NCBI RefSeq assembly: GCF_002886045.1
Contig: NZ_CP025791.1
Location: 4,045,001-4,109,000, forward strand
Direction of reading: 5' to 3'
Length of the DNA: 64,000 nt
Source of the DNA: Flavivirga eckloniae
GTDB taxonomy: Bacteria; Bacteroidota; Bacteroidia; Flavobacteriales; Flavobacteriaceae
The notes below the pieces were generated by a model, which was not told the origin of the DNA, did not search any database, and worked only from the letters and a program-made list of their open reading frames with translations. Positions 24,378 to 33,132 of the stretch are shown piece by piece; the stretch's first letter is position 1, and each line of letters starts with the position of its first letter. A program made the translations under genes and the position numbers.

Positions 24378-25463
24378 TCAGGATTGCATACTAATAACTT
24401 GTCCGTTTAAAGTATAGTATGCCTTCATCAAATTAGCGGTCATACAGCTATGTATGGGTAATACCAAAATAGTATCACCTATTTTGTAGTTGTTTATATC
24501 GGTTTTGGGAATCTTTACAATACCATGCTCCTGAGATAGAGCGCAAACATAGGTATTCGGTATAATGTCGCCCCAGCCGTTAGAGGTTTTGTGTACAACT
24601 AATCCATAGATGGTACCATGATCCTTATCGTTAATGGAATCCTTAGAAAAGTGAACACCTCCGCCATAAATTATAAGCTCATTTTGTTTAGGATGGATGG
24701 CAACAATAGGGCAGACCATGGCTACCGCTATTTGCTTAAGCTCGCAAGATCCTATTTGTGCTTGCATAACATCGTATAAGGCAAAGTTCCCAGGTCGAAT
24801 CTCATCAATACCGCTAAAATCTTCAGAGATACTACAACTAGGTGTGTCACCATAAGATGCTATAACATTAGGGTAGGTATCTTTAAACTGTTCTTTTAAA
24901 GTAACCAGTTTTGTTTTTGCTTCGTAATGTACGCTTAGTATTTCCGCTTTACCTCTGCATTTGTAGGTTTGTCCAGCATGGCCCAAAAAGCCAATAAAGT
25001 TTAGTTTGTCACTTTGTTTAGCAAATGCCAATATCGATTCGATACTTTCTAGATCATAGTGCCGTAATCCGGCTCTGTTATTACCAATATTTATCTTAAT
25101 ATAAAAATTGATTTTATGGGTTAAATGTTTTTCCAGAAACTCTAAACTATCTTTGTGCTCTACAAGGATGTTTAGAGTTATTTTACTTACCAATGTATTA
25201 ATAACATCTATCTCAAGAATATTTACAGGAAAGGCCACAGTAATATCTTGCCATTCTTTAGCAAAATAACTAGCCATATCTAAAGAAGAGACCGTAATTT
25301 TTGTAACACCAACATTTTTAAACCATTGCCCTATCTCTAGCGATTGGTGGGTTTTAAAATGAGGGCGAAGTGTAACATGGTGTTGTTTCGAACGAGCAAA
25401 CATGTTAGCAATATTTTGTTTGCACTTAAACTCATCGATTAATAAAGTAGGTTTTGTAATCAT
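24378..25463 (-). CDS. DSD1-like PLP-dependent enzyme (D-threonine aldolase / D-serine dehydratase family)
   Basis: 361-aa fold-III PLP enzyme. The N-terminal alanine-racemase-like barrel carries the Schiff-base Lys37 in LRPHFKTHQ, and GNNRAGLR and YGDTPS contact the cofactor. The C-terminal beta domain has the His in SQEHG and the Cys in HSC that bind the metal in D-serine dehydratase/D-threonine aldolase. It probably cleaves or dehydrates a D-beta-hydroxy amino acid. The start MITKPTLLID is 17 bp from the divergent SprT-like ORF region, so promoters overlap. Confidence 0.82.
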   Translation of the reverse strand: MITKPTLLIDEFKCKQNIANMFARSKQHHVTLRPHFKTHQSLEIGQWFKNVGVTKITVSSLDMASYFAKEWQDITVAFPVNILEIDVINTLVSKITLNILVEHKDSLEFLEKHLTHKINFYIKINIGNNRAGLRHYDLESIESILAFAKQSDKLNFIGFLGHAGQTYKCRGKAEILSVHYEAKTKLVTLKEQFKDTYPNVIASYGDTPSCSISEDFSGIDEIRPGNFALYDVMQAQIGSCELKQIAVAMVCPIVAIHPKQNELIIYGGGVHFSKDSINDKDHGTIYGLVVHKTSNGWGDIIPNTYVCALSQEHGIVKIPKTDINNYKIGDTILVLPIHSCMTANLMKAYYTLNGQVISMQS

Positions 25464-25500
25464 TTTTATAAATTGATAGAGTGAATATAGCTATAATTTT

Positions 25501-25508
25501 TATTTTTG
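25501..25508 (+). promoter_or_regulatory. -7 box TATTTTTG of the SprT-like gene
   Basis: Perfect TAnnTTTG, 5 bp before ATG 25514. This placement implies a leaderless or nearly leaderless mRNA and rules out the upstream in-frame ATG at 25481. Confidence 0.55.
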
Positions 25509-25513
25509 TGTCA

Positions 25514-26110
25514 ATGCAGCAACAGCTTCAACAATATATTCCAGAAGGCGCTCTTTTAGAAGTTTTAAAACTTCTAGACCATGAGCATTTGGTGGTAAAA
25601 GTAAAAGCCGAACGTAAAACGAGGCATGGCGATTATAAACGATTACCCAATGGGAAACATCAAATAACCATAAATTCAAACCTTAATAAATTTCGGTTTT
25701 TAATTACCCTTATTCATGAAATTGCCCATTTTGAGGCATACAAAACCTATGGTAAATTTATTAAGCCTCATGGGATAGAGTGGAAGCGAACGTTTCAGCG
25801 TTTAATGTTGCCATTTTTGAATCCAGATATTTTTCCAAGTCATTTATTACCGCTTTTGGCAAAGCATTTTAAAAACCCTAAAGCTAGTAGCGATACCGAT
25901 GTAAATTTGGCATTGGCATTAAAACAGTTCGACTTACCAAACGATAAAACCTATATTTTTGAAGTGCCTCTAGGTAGCAATTTTAAGCTGTATAATGGTA
26001 GAGTATTTAAAATGGGGCAAAAGCGAGTAAAGCGTTTTGAGTGTGTTGAGGTTAAAACAGGAAGATTGTACTTGTTTAACCCCAATGCAGAAGTTAATTT
26101 ACTGGATTAA
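25514..26110 (+). CDS. SprT-like zinc metallopeptidase-domain protein
   Basis: 198 aa from ATG 25514, chosen because a -7 box overlaps the upstream codons and family members begin MQxxLxxYIPExA. The zinc motif HEIAH is at residues 68-72, and KPHGIEWKRTFQ, a typical SprT-like third-ligand region, follows. The C-terminal half has basic segments and LFNPNAEV. SprT-like proteins are related to the Spartan DNA-protein-crosslink protease, but bacterial roles are poorly known. Single gene followed by a weak hairpin (26165-26188). Confidence 0.82.
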   Translation: MQQQLQQYIPEGALLEVLKLLDHEHLVVKVKAERKTRHGDYKRLPNGKHQITINSNLNKFRFLITLIHEIAHFEAYKTYGKFIKPHGIEWKRTFQRLMLPFLNPDIFPSHLLPLLAKHFKNPKASSDTDVNLALALKQFDLPNDKTYIFEVPLGSNFKLYNGRVFKMGQKRVKRFECVEVKTGRLYLFNPNAEVNLLD

Positions 26111-26280
26111 GCTTTATAAACTTAAATGAAGGAAAAGTTGTATCTTTTCAAATTTAATTAGAGATCCTTATTCCTATATAAATAAGGAATTTCGAAAATA
26201 AAAATAAAAAGTATAAGGGCTTTAAGGAGCTCTTTCTAACTATAACCAAACTAATTTCTATCTTTAACGGGGTAAAAAAT

Positions 26281-27402
26281 ATGAAAAATAAAAACTATTA
26301 TGCCATTTTAATGGCAGGCGGAGTTGGTTCCAGATTTTGGCCGGTAAGTACTCAAGATTTTCCTAAGCAATTTCACGATATGTTGGGAACTGGAGACACA
26401 TTAATTCAAAAAACCTTTCATCGTTTAGCAAAATTAATACCAGAGGAAAATATTTTTATTTTAACCAATGAACGTTATAATGATTTGGTTTTCGAACAAT
26501 TACCAAGCGTTACAAAACGACAAGTGGTTTTAGAACCGGCGATGCGTAATACAGCGCCTTGCATACTGTATGCATCATTAAAAATTCAAAAGGAAAATCC
26601 AGATGCTGTTATGATTGTTGCACCTAGCGATCATTGGATTGAAGATGAAAATGCTTTCTCTGAAAATGTACAGGAAGCATTCAATTTCTGTTCTCAAAAT
26701 GATGCATTAATGACTTTAGGTATACAGCCCACTTTTCCTAATACAGGCTATGGCTATATAGAATACGAAAAAGAAACGATAGAAACCGGGGAGCCTGTAG
26801 TAAGTTCGGTTGAAGTGAGCAGTGGAGTAAGATCGGTTAATCAGTTTAAAGAAAAACCCGTTTACGAAGTAGCAAAACAATACATAGAACAAGGTAATTT
26901 TTTATGGAATGCTGGTATTTTTATGTGGAGTGTAAAAAGTGTTGTTAAAGCTTTTAAAAATAATCAACCCGAATTATTTGCGTTATTTGAAAAAGGGATA
27001 GCTGTTTATAATACCGATTTAGAAGATGGCTTTATTCAAGAAAATTATGGTAAAGCAGAGAATATTTCGGTAGACTATGCCATTATGGAAAAATCGAGCA
27101 ATGTTTATGTCATTGCGGCAGATTTCGATTGGAATGATTTGGGCACTTGGGGAAGCTTATATGATAAGTTGGATAAGGATGAAACCAAAAATGCAGTTGT
27201 AAATGCCAGAACCTTAACAGAAGATGCTTCTGGAAATATGATTCGTACAAAAAATGACAAAATAGTCGTTGTTGATGGTTTACAGGATTACATTATTGTT
27301 GATAAAGATGAAGTTTTGCTTATCTTTCCTAAAACAAAAGAACAGGATATTAAAAAAGTTCTCCAAAACGTAAAGGATAAGTTTGGGGAACATTATGGAT
27401 AA
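26281..27402 (+). CDS. manC: mannose-1-phosphate guanylyltransferase
   Basis: 373-aa nucleotidyltransferase making GDP-mannose from mannose-1-phosphate and GTP, feeding surface polysaccharide and glycan synthesis. Signature MAGGVGSRFWPVS is at residues 11-23, PSDHWI about 113-118, FKEKP near 193, and NAGIFMW about 213-219. The length fits the single-domain form without the phosphomannose isomerase extension of bifunctional ManC. A one-mismatch -7 box TATCTTTA lies at 26259-26266. 8 bp upstream of the DUF389 gene. Confidence 0.9.
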   Translation: MKNKNYYAILMAGGVGSRFWPVSTQDFPKQFHDMLGTGDTLIQKTFHRLAKLIPEENIFILTNERYNDLVFEQLPSVTKRQVVLEPAMRNTAPCILYASLKIQKENPDAVMIVAPSDHWIEDENAFSENVQEAFNFCSQNDALMTLGIQPTFPNTGYGYIEYEKETIETGEPVVSSVEVSSGVRSVNQFKEKPVYEVAKQYIEQGNFLWNAGIFMWSVKSVVKAFKNNQPELFALFEKGIAVYNTDLEDGFIQENYGKAENISVDYAIMEKSSNVYVIAADFDWNDLGTWGSLYDKLDKDETKNAVVNARTLTEDASGNMIRTKNDKIVVVDGLQDYIIVDKDEVLLIFPKTKEQDIKKVLQNVKDKFGEHYG

Positions 27403-27410
27403 TAACAATT

Positions 27411-28886
27411 ATGAGTGAAGAAAGTAAATTCAATTTTTCCGAAGAGGAAGCTGGTCAGGAAAATACGGTTGAGCAATCGAAAGAAGCTGTAAAAAAAGAT
27501 GCCAAAGGATTATTCCAAAGTACTAAAACCTTTTTTAGTGAATTACTTGATTTTAGGGAAGACACCGATAGGGATGCCACTATTGAAGCCATTAAAGGAG
27601 ATATTCCCTTTAAAGGCGCTACGGCTTGGATTTTAATTTGCTCAATATTTGTCGCTTCGGTAGGTTTAAATGCCAACTCTACCGCAGTTGTTATTGGAGC
27701 CATGTTAATTTCTCCATTAATGGGACCTATTTTGGGCGTTGGACTTTCTATCGCGATTAATGATATAGACACATTAAGAAAATCGTTGGTAAACTTGGCA
27801 ACGATGATTGTTTTAAGTTTACTAACAGCTTATTTATTTTTTAAATTTTTTCCAACGGCAGACTTGGTTACTAACGAGCTTTTTGGACGTACCAAACCAG
27901 ATGTAAGGGATGTACTCATAGCCTTTTTTGGGGGCTTGGCGTTAATCATAGCCCGAACTAAAAAAGGGACTATAGCTTCTGTTATTTTTGGAGTTGCTAT
28001 TGCCACAGCCTTAATGCCTCCGTTATGTACCGCAGGTTATGGGTTAGCTCATAATTGGGATTATTTTGTGGGCGCCATGTATTTATTTACTATCAATACT
28101 ATTTTTATTGCGCTGGCCACATTTATCGTATTGAAGGTGTTACGTTTTCCAATGCTTAAATACGCCAATTCCAAGAAAAGAAAACGTATATCGCAACTGG
28201 CTTCTATCCTGGCAATATTAGTTATGGCTCCGGCGATTTGGACTTTTGTGGAGTTTATAAAGCAAAGTGGTTATGAGAATGACTATAATAATTTTGTTAA
28301 AGATGAAATTAGATCTAACCGTGAGTTATGGTTTCAAAGTGGGGTAATGAATACCGACGAGGAAAAAATAGTGCTGTATTTTAATGGAGAGATAACAAAT
28401 GCTACTGAAGCAGACTTAAGAAATGAACTGAAACGATACGACAAGATTAAAGAATTTAACCTGGAAATAAATGGAAATAAAAATAGAAGCTTTGACAAAA
28501 TATCTGATGCTTACGATAGAGCAATTAAAGAATTAGATCAAAAGGATAACATTATTTCCGGTTTACAAAAGCAAATTGTAGGCTTACAGGTTGAAATCAC
28601 AGAACTGAATAAAAAAATAGAAAATGACGTATCCCAGAATAATTCGGTTTCGTTCACTAATCTATCACGCGATGCCAAAGTAAGGTTTAGTGATTTACAA
28701 TACTTTAGTTATGCAAAAATGCTTGAATCTAAAGATTTTATTAAAATAGATACCATAGCGGTTGCTCGAATAAAATGGCGAAAATCTTTAAAAGATAGTT
28801 TGGCATTAGTAAAAGAAAAAGAGTTAAGCGTTTGGATGAAACAAAAACTAAAATTGGATACTCTGGTAATTAAAAGACTTAATTAG
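27411..28886 (+). CDS. DUF389 family inner-membrane protein
   Basis: 491 aa. A charged N-terminal ~70 residues precede a block of about six membrane segments (about 75-290) with the family signature GLNANSTAVVIGAMLISPLMGPI (broken here to its first 20 residues: GLNANSTAVVIGAMLISPLM). The C-terminal ~200 residues are soluble, with a coiled-coil-like stretch near 370-405 (KELDQKDNIISGLQKQIVGL). Function unknown for the family. Probably co-transcribed with manC. Confidence 0.85.
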   Translation: MSEESKFNFSEEEAGQENTVEQSKEAVKKDAKGLFQSTKTFFSELLDFREDTDRDATIEAIKGDIPFKGATAWILICSIFVASVGLNANSTAVVIGAMLISPLMGPILGVGLSIAINDIDTLRKSLVNLATMIVLSLLTAYLFFKFFPTADLVTNELFGRTKPDVRDVLIAFFGGLALIIARTKKGTIASVIFGVAIATALMPPLCTAGYGLAHNWDYFVGAMYLFTINTIFIALATFIVLKVLRFPMLKYANSKKRKRISQLASILAILVMAPAIWTFVEFIKQSGYENDYNNFVKDEIRSNRELWFQSGVMNTDEEKIVLYFNGEITNATEADLRNELKRYDKIKEFNLEINGNKNRSFDKISDAYDRAIKELDQKDNIISGLQKQIVGLQVEITELNKKIENDVSQNNSVSFTNLSRDAKVRFSDLQYFSYAKMLESKDFIKIDTIAVARIKWRKSLKDSLALVKEKELSVWMKQKLKLDTLVIKRLN

Positions 28887-28925
28887 CAGCAGAAGGAATG
28901 ATTAATTTTAATGTAAAATAAAACA

Positions 28926-29828
28926 ATGAAAAAAAGCATTGTAACCTGTGTTTTGATAGTTCTTTTATTAGGACTTTCTTGTAAAGAGAAACGGAACACG
29001 AACCAGACTCAAATAGAATCTAAAATAGTAGTAGAGACAAAAAAAAGCCCAAGTCTTGATTTAGTTTGGCAAACAGATACCCTTTTAACGACTTGTGAAT
29101 CTACTTTATACAATAAAGCACTAGATGTTATTTTTGTTGCTAATGTGAACAATAATCCGTGGGAGAAAGATAATAATGGTTTTATATCTACTATCGATAC
29201 CAAAGGAAATATTCTGGAATTAAAATGGTTAGAAGGACTAAGTGGCCCGAAAGGCATGGGGGTTTTTGATGACAAACTATATGTAACCGATATTGATAGA
29301 ATTGTAGAAATAGACATAAAAACTCAAACGATTAGTAAATCCTATGCCTTAGAAGACGAACCTCATTTAAATGATATTACGGTAAGTCCTGAAGGTATTG
29401 TATATGCATCCGGATCGAATACAAACTCGATTTATGCTTTAAAAAACGGAGCGATTACTGTTATTGATTTAGATACAAAAGGTCGATTAAACGGATTACT
29501 GCATCAAAAAGACGGCCTGTTCTTTATTGATTCCGGAAAGCATTATTTAGGAAGTTATAGCTTTAGTTCAAAAGCCTCTAAAATACATACAGAAGAACTT
29601 GGTCATGGAGATGGTATTGTACAGCTAAAAAATGGAAATTTAATAGTCTCGGATTGGAAGGGGCGAGTTTTTCATATTGATACCACTAATTGGCAAAAAA
29701 CAGTATTGTTAGATACAAGAGAAGACGATATTTACGCTGCCGATATTGATTACATTCAAGAAACACAGATGTTGCTTGTACCTACTTTTTTCAATAATAG
29801 CGTAATGTGTTACAAAGTTAATTTGTAA
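28926..29828 (+). CDS. lipoprotein with NHL/SMP-30-like beta-propeller
   Basis: 300 aa. Lipoprotein signal with lipobox LGLSC (Cys about 20). The mature part shows repeated blade-like segments (GPKGMGVFDDKLYVTDID, LNDITVSPEGIVYASG, NGLLHQKDGLFFID, GDGIVQLKNGNLIVSDWKG) typical of six-bladed SMP-30/NHL propellers. No catalytic residues can be assigned with confidence. It follows the DUF389 gene by 39 bp and ends at a bidirectional terminator. Confidence 0.75.
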   Translation: MKKSIVTCVLIVLLLGLSCKEKRNTNQTQIESKIVVETKKSPSLDLVWQTDTLLTTCESTLYNKALDVIFVANVNNNPWEKDNNGFISTIDTKGNILELKWLEGLSGPKGMGVFDDKLYVTDIDRIVEIDIKTQTISKSYALEDEPHLNDITVSPEGIVYASGSNTNSIYALKNGAITVIDLDTKGRLNGLLHQKDGLFFIDSGKHYLGSYSFSSKASKIHTEELGHGDGIVQLKNGNLIVSDWKGRVFHIDTTNWQKTVLLDTREDDIYAADIDYIQETQMLLVPTFFNNSVMCYKVNL

Positions 29829-29883
29829 TAAAGAATTTTTAGTATTTAAGTTTTTAAATACTAAAGAAGTTTAATAAGTGTTA

Positions 29884-29936
29884 TAAAAAAAGAGACCATT
29901 TGAAAAGTCATTTTTCAGGTGGTCTCTTAATTTTTA
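29884..29936. terminator. bidirectional terminator between convergent genes
   Basis: Arms AAGAGACCATTTGAAAA (29890-29906) and TTTTCAGGTGGTCTCTT (29912-29928) pair with two wobbles. A-tract before and T-rich tract after let it serve both the lipoprotein gene and the alginate lyase gene. Confidence 0.85.
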
Positions 29937-29970
29937 TTATTGCTAGTCAATTTGGAGTACGCACTTTATC

Positions 29971-31305
29971 TTAATGCGAAACAGTAATTGATGACATTCC
30001 AACTAATCCATAAACCGAAGAATTTTTATGACTATTCTTTGTGGATTGTAAATAGCATCCAGCTTTAAAATAGTTCTCATCAGAATTTATAGACCCAGAT
30101 GTAAACAATGTACGTGTTCTGGAACCGCTAGAATTTAATGCATAAAGTCTTATCTTTTTGTTCTTCATTGTTAATTCAAAAGAATAATCTCTATCCATTC
30201 TAAAGTCAAAATCTACAGTCTGTCCGCCGCCTAACAGTTCTTCGGTAGCATATCCTAAAAGTCTTAGTTTTACAGAACCGGAATTCTGGCCGTTACTTCC
30301 CTGAACCTGCACACGGATTAAGTCATCAAAAGAACCTCTGGAGTGTATTTGACCAAAGCATAGTTTCCCAGATGGTGGTAAATCCTCCACTCTAATCGTC
30401 CACTTCATTTTATGTTCGGTACTTGTTGTACCATCCCAATACATACGACTAGAACCGTTAGAAGTCATTTCCCTCAACTCAGTTCTTGGGTTAGATGAAC
30501 CACCACTTGTAGGATTGCCAGGGTAGGTTTTGAAGTAAGCATATCCGTTAGATCCATAAAACCAATCCGAATTGTCATTTTTCGATGCGTTATCAACATA
30601 AGACAACCCATTGTTGTTGCTGCTAACATTAAGATTACCGGAATAAGCATTTAGCTTCCAATTTGTAAGACCTCCTAAAATATCTTTTGCAGAGGAGCCT
30701 CCTCCTCCGCCACCTCCACCACCGCCGCCATCAGCCGGTGTACCCCATACTTGGAGCTCTTGGATGTTGCTATAACCGTTAGCAGTATTACCTGTACAAG
30801 TAATTCTAAGGTATCTGTTGGTGCTGTTAACTAGATCGTAATCGTATAAAGAATTGGTAGTTCCAGGGCTCGTTTTGGTTCCAACTAGAGACCAGCTGGC
30901 ATTTGTTGAATTTCTTACATGAAATTTCATCGTATACCTTCTGCTGTTCCCTTTAAAATGGGAAACTTTAGCGTAATCGATTTTTTGGGATGCACCTAAG
31001 TCCACATATAAATATACAGTGCCATTGGCAGTCCATCGTGTACTGTTGTTACCATCTATGGCTTTATCTGGGGTGTGAGTTGAATTCTGTGATGCACTTG
31101 CCCAAATTCCGGTAATGGCCATTTTAACCGATTTAGAGGATTTGGCAGTAGATGGGGTTTTTGTTTCTTCTAAAACTTCCTCAGCACCATTGGTAGGGGT
31201 TTGGGTAAGGCCTTCTTTAGAACAATTTGTTGCCAGAAGTAATAAGGCAAAACATAGCGTATTTAAGTAAAATCTCTTACTTAAAAAAATTAAGTTTTTT
31301 TTCAT
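29971..31305 (-). CDS. alginate lyase, polysaccharide lyase family 7, lipoprotein with F5/8 type C domain
   Basis: About 444 aa from ATG 31305 (MKKNLIFLSKRF...), preferred over ATG 31329 because it starts directly on a lipoprotein signal ending LLATNCSK. Domains: F5/8 type C/CBM32-like carbohydrate-binding module (about 65-185), a Gly-rich linker, then the PL7 catalytic domain with all three signatures: RTELRE, QIH and YFKAGCYLQ. It cleaves alginate by beta-elimination at the cell surface. In PL7 enzymes QIH, rather than QVH, is associated with poly-G or mixed-block preference. No SusC/SusD genes are adjacent, so it is an isolated CAZyme here. Confidence 0.92.
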   Translation of the reverse strand: MKKNLIFLSKRFYLNTLCFALLLLATNCSKEGLTQTPTNGAEEVLEETKTPSTAKSSKSVKMAITGIWASASQNSTHTPDKAIDGNNSTRWTANGTVYLYVDLGASQKIDYAKVSHFKGNSRRYTMKFHVRNSTNASWSLVGTKTSPGTTNSLYDYDLVNSTNRYLRITCTGNTANGYSNIQELQVWGTPADGGGGGGGGGGGSSAKDILGGLTNWKLNAYSGNLNVSSNNNGLSYVDNASKNDNSDWFYGSNGYAYFKTYPGNPTSGGSSNPRTELREMTSNGSSRMYWDGTTSTEHKMKWTIRVEDLPPSGKLCFGQIHSRGSFDDLIRVQVQGSNGQNSGSVKLRLLGYATEELLGGGQTVDFDFRMDRDYSFELTMKNKKIRLYALNSSGSRTRTLFTSGSINSDENYFKAGCYLQSTKNSHKNSSVYGLVGMSSITVSH

Positions 31306-31324
31306 AATAGTATAGTTTAAATTG

Positions 31325-31347
31325 GGCAATAAGTAAGTCTTATTGCC
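31325..31347 (-). promoter_or_regulatory. perfect hairpin in the leader of the alginate lyase gene
   Basis: GGCAATAAG-TAAGT-CTTATTGCC, 9 bp stem, ends 20 bp before the lyase start codon. A possible one-mismatch -7 box (minus TAGATTTT, 31358-31365) lies upstream, which would place the hairpin in the 5' UTR. Role unknown. Confidence 0.4.
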
Positions 31348-31390
31348 AAGGGTTAAAATCTATATTATGAAATCAAATCTTTTTAAAAAC

Positions 31391-31413
31391 TGGTTTACCA
31401 CTTTGGTAAACCA
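31391..31413 (-). terminator. terminator of the mlaE-mlaF pair
   Basis: Perfect stem TGGTTTACC/GGTAAACCA around a 5-nt loop. On the minus strand it is followed by GTTTTT, about 110 bp after the ATPase stop codon. Confidence 0.55.
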
Positions 31414-31520
31414 AATGTAAGTAAAAATTTTGAATTGCTAAAATAATTAGGTGTCTAATTGTTTGATTTTTTGGTAGTTAAGAATGCGAGTCTGAAATGT
31501 GTTATTGAAAAACCAATCAA

Positions 31521-32288
31521 TTATTGCTTTTCTTCAATATACATTTGGCGTACTTTTTTCATTAGTTCAGAAGAATAAACAAAATCTGTAACGACTTCGT
31601 TGTCTGTTTTAAAAATGGTTTTGTTAGAACCTTCCCAAGCTTTAAGTCCATCTTTAAGAAATACAATTTTCTCGCCAATTTCCATAACAGAATTCATGTC
31701 ATGCGAGTTAATTACAGTTGTAATTTCATACTCTTCGGTAATTTCCTGAATAAGATTATCAATTACAATAGCCGTTTTAGGATCAAGCCCCGAGTTTGGC
31801 TCATCACAAAATAAGTATTTCGGATTGTTTACTATGGCTCTGGCTATTGCTACACGTTTTTGCATCCCCCCAGAAGCCTCACTAGGCATTTTTTTATGGG
31901 CACCATCTAAATTAACACGTTTTAAAACAAAGTTGGCGCGATCTTCCATTTCACTTTTGCTTTGATTGGTAAACATTTGCAGCGGAAACATAACGTTTTC
32001 TGCAATCGTCATAGAATCAAATAAAGCACTTCCTTGAAATACCATACCAATTTCGGCACGCAGATTTCGTTTTTCATCTTCAGATAATTGCGAAAATATT
32101 TTTCCATCATAAGAAATAGTACCTTCTTCATAATGGAATAACCCTAACAGGCATTTTAGGAAAACAGTTTTTCCAGAACCACTTTGTCCAATAATAAGGT
32201 TGGTCTTGCCTTTATCGAAAGAGGTACTAATACCTTTTAAAATTTCGACTCCACTAAACGATTTATGTAAATTTTTAACCTCTATCAT
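31521..32288 (-). CDS. ABC transporter ATP-binding protein, MlaF-like
   Basis: 255-aa ATPase of a Mla/Ttg2-type phospholipid transporter. Walker A GQSGSGKT (about 34-41), Q-loop in GMVFQGSALFD, signature ASGGMQKR, Walker B YLFCDEP, and the switch His in INSHD. The start codon shares one base with the stop of the permease gene (TAATG), so the pair is translationally coupled. The MCE-domain partner (MlaD) is not adjacent. Confidence 0.9.
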   Translation of the reverse strand: MIEVKNLHKSFSGVEILKGISTSFDKGKTNLIIGQSGSGKTVFLKCLLGLFHYEEGTISYDGKIFSQLSEDEKRNLRAEIGMVFQGSALFDSMTIAENVMFPLQMFTNQSKSEMEDRANFVLKRVNLDGAHKKMPSEASGGMQKRVAIARAIVNNPKYLFCDEPNSGLDPKTAIVIDNLIQEITEEYEITTVINSHDMNSVMEIGEKIVFLKDGLKAWEGSNKTIFKTDNEVVTDFVYSSELMKKVRQMYIEEKQ

Positions 32289-33025
32289 TAGCCTAGCATC
32301 ATATCAGTTAGTATATAATTTAAAAGTATAATTACAACAGAGGTCCAAACAAAAGATGTTGTACTTGCCTTACCAACTTCAAGAGCCCCGCCTTTCATAT
32401 AATAACCATAAAACGAAGGGATAGTGGCAAGAATAAAAGCGAATACAAAAGTTTTTATAAAGGCATATGTAACATGAAAAGCTTGAAAATCGGTTTGAAT
32501 ACCCAGAACGTAATCTTCAAGTGTGGTATATCCGCCAAAAACACATGCTGCCATACCTCCAAGAATACCTAAAAACATACCAATGGCAATAGCAAAAGGA
32601 TATAGTAATAATGCGATTGCTTTGGGCAAAACAAGATAGTTTATAGAGTTTATCCCCATAACTTCCAGGGCGTCTATTTGTTCAGTAACCCGCATGGTAC
32701 CAATACTGGATGTTATAAAAGACCCTACTTTCCCTGCCATAATTATCGAGGTAAAGGTAGGAGCAAATTCCAAAACAATAGATTGTCTGGTAGCAAACCC
32801 AACCAAATATTTAGGGATAAGCGGATTGTTTATATTTAAAGCGGTTTGAATCGTTACAACCCCACCAACAAAAAATGATATGAACGCAACAATACCAAGA
32901 GAACCTATGATTAAGTCGTCAATATCTTTAAATATTAGTTTCTTCATCACAGACCATTTAGTAGGTTTGCGAAACATCTCAATGATCATTAAAAAGTAGG
33001 CGCCAATGTTATTAAGGTATACCAT
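32288..33025 (-). CDS. MlaE family ABC transporter permease
   Basis: 245-aa inner-membrane permease with about five membrane segments; FVGGVVTIQTALN, GSFITSSIGTMRVTEQIDALEVMGIN and LGGMAACVFGGY are family hallmarks (read as shorter pieces: the EQIDALEVMGIN stretch is the conserved cytoplasmic loop). Together with the ATPase it should move phospholipids between inner and outer membranes. First gene of a two-gene operon, divergent from pafA. Confidence 0.9.
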   Translation of the reverse strand: MVYLNNIGAYFLMIIEMFRKPTKWSVMKKLIFKDIDDLIIGSLGIVAFISFFVGGVVTIQTALNINNPLIPKYLVGFATRQSIVLEFAPTFTSIIMAGKVGSFITSSIGTMRVTEQIDALEVMGINSINYLVLPKAIALLLYPFAIAIGMFLGILGGMAACVFGGYTTLEDYVLGIQTDFQAFHVTYAFIKTFVFAFILATIPSFYGYYMKGGALEVGKASTTSFVWTSVVIILLNYILTDMMLG

Positions 33026-33103
33026 ATGAAAATTTGTTACTGCTAAAGTAAAAAAAGTAATGGTATTTAACCTTAAATTTAAATATTGATGTTTTAAAAT
33101 CTT

Positions 33104-33111
33104 TACATTTG
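33104..33111 (+). promoter_or_regulatory. -7 box TACATTTG of the pafA-like gene
   Basis: Perfect TAnnTTTG 21 bp before ATG 33133; TTG at 33086-33088 is a candidate -33 element with shorter than usual spacing. Confidence 0.55.
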
Positions 33112-33132
33112 AATCGTAAAAAATAAGTGATT

